The notes under the pieces were generated by a model. The model did no database searches. It was not told where the DNA came from and worked only from the letters and a program-made list of their open reading frames with translations. A program made the translations under genes and the position numbers. A DNA stretch of 52,584 nucleotides from 73-13 sp035555435 (GTDB taxonomy: Bacteria; Actinomycetota; Actinomycetes; Actinomycetales; Microbacteriaceae). The stretch spans positions 1 to 52,584 of the forward strand of contig DATMGN010000009.1 in NCBI GenBank assembly GCA_035555435.1, given 5' to 3'. Positions 50,636 to 52,584 of this stretch are shown one piece after another. The stretch's first letter is position 1, and each line of letters starts with the position of its first letter.

Positions 50636-52584
50636 ATGCCCGACGCCGCCACGACGACGATCGACGAGCTGCTCGACGAGCTCGGCGCGGGGCCGGTGCA
50701 GGCGCTGCCCGCCGCGACGCCCCTGCGGCTCGCGGACGCGCGCACTGCCCGCATCGTCACCGCGGGCGCGGTCCAGGTCTTCGCGCTGCCGCGCGGCGAG
50801 GCGCCCGCCGCGCGGACCCCGCTCGTCGCCGTCGAGACGGGCGGAGCGCTCCTGGCCCCGCCCCAGGCCGCGCCGATCGAGCTCATCGCCGTCGGCATCA
50901 CCCCCGATGCCCGGGTGCGCGCACTGCCGCTGCAGCGGCTCGCGGAGGCCGCGGCCGCCGGGTCGACCCTCGTCGCGCCGCTCGTCGCCGACTGGATCGA
51001 CGCGCTCGGCGCGGCGCTGCGGCCCGTGCCGCCGGACCGCGGCCGCTCGCTCGCCGCGGGCGAGGCCGCCGAGCTCGCCACCGGTGAGGCCGCGTGGCCC
51101 GCGACCACGCAGGTGTGGGTGCGCGCGACGGGCGGCGAGCTCGCCGGCTACGACCTGCGTCCCGGCGCGGAGCCCATGCCCCGCATCGTGCCCATCCCCG
51201 CGCAGGGCTGGATCCGTGCGCACCGGGACCTGCGGCTCGACCCGATGCGCCCCGCCGACGCGCTCGCCGAGCCGGAGGCTTGGGCCGGCATCGAGGCATT
51301 TCACCTCGAGGCGCTGACCCTGCTGCGGTCCGAGCTCGACCGCGGCGCCGCGGACACCGCGGAGCGTGCGGGGCGGCGCCGCGAGCACGAGCGACGACTG
51401 CGCGCGAGCGCGTACGCCGACTTCGCCGGCATCCTCGGCGACACCCCGCCCGCGATCGAGCGCGGCGACGCGCACGACGAGCTGCTGCGCGTCCTCGGGC
51501 TCCTCGGCGACGCCATCGGGATTGAGATCGTCGCGCCCGCGCGCAGCGCGATCCGGGTCGGCACCGACCCCGTCGCGACCATCGCGCGCGCGTCCGGCGT
51601 CCGCAGCCGCCGCCAGCGCCTCGAGCACGAGTGGTGGCGCAGCGACGTGGCGCCCTTCCTCGCGACGCTCGCCGACGGCGGCGCCCCCGTCGCGGTACTG
51701 CGTGCTCGCCACGGCGGCTACGAGCTGGTCGCGAGCGACGGGACGCGGACCCGGGTCACCCCGGCGAGCGCCCGGCGGCTCGCTCCCCACGCGCACGTGC
51801 TGTACCGTGCTCTGCCATCGCGTTCGCTGCGCGGACGAGACCTCCTCGGGTTCGCGACCCGACCCGTCCGCCGCGAGCTCGCCTGGCTCAGCGCCTACGC
51901 GATCATCAGCGCCGCGGTCGCCCTCGTGCCGCCGGTCATCACCGACTACCTCTTCTCCGAGGTCGTCCCGGGACACCAGCGCGGCAGCCTCACCTGGATG
52001 GCGGCACTGCTCATCGTCTCCGCGCTCGCCGGGCTCGGCTTCGTGCTCGCGCAGGAGACCGCGATCCTGCGGATCCGCGGGCGGGTCAGCGCCGAGCTGC
52101 AGTCCGCCATCTGGGACCGCGTGCTCGACCTCCCGGTGCCGTTCTTCCGGCGCCACTCCAGCGGCCAGATCACGCAGCGCATCCAAGGCCTCGAGCGCAT
52201 CGAGGAGCTCCTGACCGAGACCGTCCTTGGCGCCCTCCTCGCCCTGCCTGCGGGCATCGCGAGCCTCGTCTACGCGTTCATCCTCGACGCGCGGCTCGGC
52301 GCCTTCGGGCTCGTCGCGATCGCGCTCATCATGACCGTCGTCGCCATCCTGATCCGTGCGCAGATGCCGCACCAGTGGGCGACCATGGGATACAGCAGCC
52401 AGGTCTTCCAGACCTCCGTCGAGATCGTCAACGGCGTCGCCAAGCTCCGCGTCGCCGATGCCGGCGGTCGCGCCTTCGCCGTGTGGGGCGGCCGCTTCGC
52501 CGCGCTCAAGCGCCGCTATCTCCGTGCGCAGCGCTCGTTCGCCGGCATCACCGCGATCGTCGCGGGCGCGCCCGCGATCGGCAC
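50636..52584 (+). CDS. NHLM-type second ABC exporter subunit (partial at right edge)
   Basis: 649 complete codons are visible from ATG 50636, 3 nt after the previous stop. A long N-terminal region (~400 residues) contains AQGWIRAHRDLRLDPM and WRSDVAPFLATLADGGAPVAVLRARHGGYELV, with no catalytic Cys-His pair of a peptidase. The membrane domain then starts with RRELAWLSAYAIISAAVALVPPVITDYLFSEVVPG and holds LPVPFFRRHSSGQITQRIQGLERIEELL, an ABC-exporter coupling segment. The nucleotide-binding domain lies beyond the edge. This layout matches the ATP-binding NHLM partner (TIGR03797 type), which pairs with the peptidase exporter. Confidence 0.85.
   Translation, partial: MPDAATTTIDELLDELGAGPVQALPAATPLRLADARTARIVTAGAVQVFALPRGEAPAARTPLVAVETGGALLAPPQAAPIELIAVGITPDARVRALPLQRLAEAAAAGSTLVAPLVADWIDALGAALRPVPPDRGRSLAAGEAAELATGEAAWPATTQVWVRATGGELAGYDLRPGAEPMPRIVPIPAQGWIRAHRDLRLDPMRPADALAEPEAWAGIEAFHLEALTLLRSELDRGAADTAERAGRRREHERRLRASAYADFAGILGDTPPAIERGDAHDELLRVLGLLGDAIGIEIVAPARSAIRVGTDPVATIARASGVRSRRQRLEHEWWRSDVAPFLATLADGGAPVAVLRARHGGYELVASDGTRTRVTPASARRLAPHAHVLYRALPSRSLRGRDLLGFATRPVRRELAWLSAYAIISAAVALVPPVITDYLFSEVVPGHQRGSLTWMAALLIVSALAGLGFVLAQETAILRIRGRVSAELQSAIWDRVLDLPVPFFRRHSSGQITQRIQGLERIEELLTETVLGALLALPAGIASLVYAFILDARLGAFGLVAIALIMTVVAILIRAQMPHQWATMGYSSQVFQTSVEIVNGVAKLRVADAGGRAFAVWGGRFAALKRRYLRAQRSFAGITAIVAGAPAIG

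Noticed and set aside
48113..52372. A 1419-codon open frame on the minus strand across the NHLM genes
   Set aside because: It is antisense to three clear export genes. Long antisense frames are expected at this G+C content, and the translation is Arg/Asp/Glu-rich without any domain.

Overview
This window is chromosomal DNA from a high-GC actinobacterium, most likely a member of the Microbacteriaceae. The evidence is the very high G+C content with almost exclusively G/C third codon positions, actinobacterial markers (CrgA, the FhaA/FhaB/PstP/RodA/PbpA/PknA/PknB block, class E sortase, NucS/EndoMS, DtxR-type iron boxes), a C50-carotenoid operon (idi-crtE-crtB-crtI-crtYe-crtYf-crtEb), and many leaderless genes in which a TAnnnT -10 hexamer lies 6-7 nt before the start codon. 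I would not name a genus.

Layout. 1-4752: iron-regulated haem acquisition locus, with an HtaA-type surface protein (minus, cut by the left edge) divergent from haem oxygenase hmuO and the haem ABC importer hmuTUV. Two DtxR/IdeR boxes lie between them. 4804-10812: AraC regulator and nitrilase; lipoate ligase and alpha/beta hydrolase on the minus strand; a GntR/FCD regulator coupled to an FMN alpha-hydroxyacid (lactate-type) dehydrogenase. 10919-16564: marR-MFS exporter operon with two palindromic operators; an acyl-CoA dehydrogenase-like flavoprotein and a Gfo/Idh/MocA oxidoreductase; a divergent CrtI/PYROXD2-like FAD enzyme. 16566-24087: DUF4190-like protein, pfkA with a perfect CRP/GlxR site, DUF1304 protein, a three-gene envelope operon, M13 metallopeptidase, XRE regulator, MFS transporter, nucS. 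24137-28258: lipoprotein, POT peptide transporter coupled to a small membrane protein, XRE-cupin regulator with EamA exporter, and a tRNA-Leu(CAG).

28365-40741: the conserved actinobacterial growth and division signalling block. It runs fhaA-fhaB-pstP-rodA-pbpA-pknA-pknB on the plus strand, then sortase E, a 60-residue membrane protein and pabA/trpG on the minus strand, crgA, rhomboid protease and cyclophilin. Ser/Thr kinases, phosphatase and FHA readers control peptidoglycan synthesis by the SEDS glycosyltransferase and its partner PBP. 41599-47117: a tightly coupled seven-gene C50 carotenoid operon, followed at once by a T4 endonuclease V-like pyrimidine-dimer glycosylase, so two kinds of light-damage protection are adjacent. 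47637-52584: the start of an NHLM-type (nitrile-hydratase-leader microcin) peptide export system, with a membrane-fusion protein, a C39-peptidase ABC exporter and a second ABC protein cut by the right edge. The peptide precursor and modifying enzymes are not in the window and would be expected further right.

No gene-free stretch longer than about 175 bases exists. No rRNA, CRISPR array, insertion sequence or prophage was seen. Two copies of a palindromic intergenic repeat sit between convergent gene pairs, and several palindromes overlap promoters. The novelty candidates are the NHLM export genes with their promoter-straddling palindrome, two probable CTG start codons, the perfect CRP/GlxR site at pfkA, and the set of unassigned operators.
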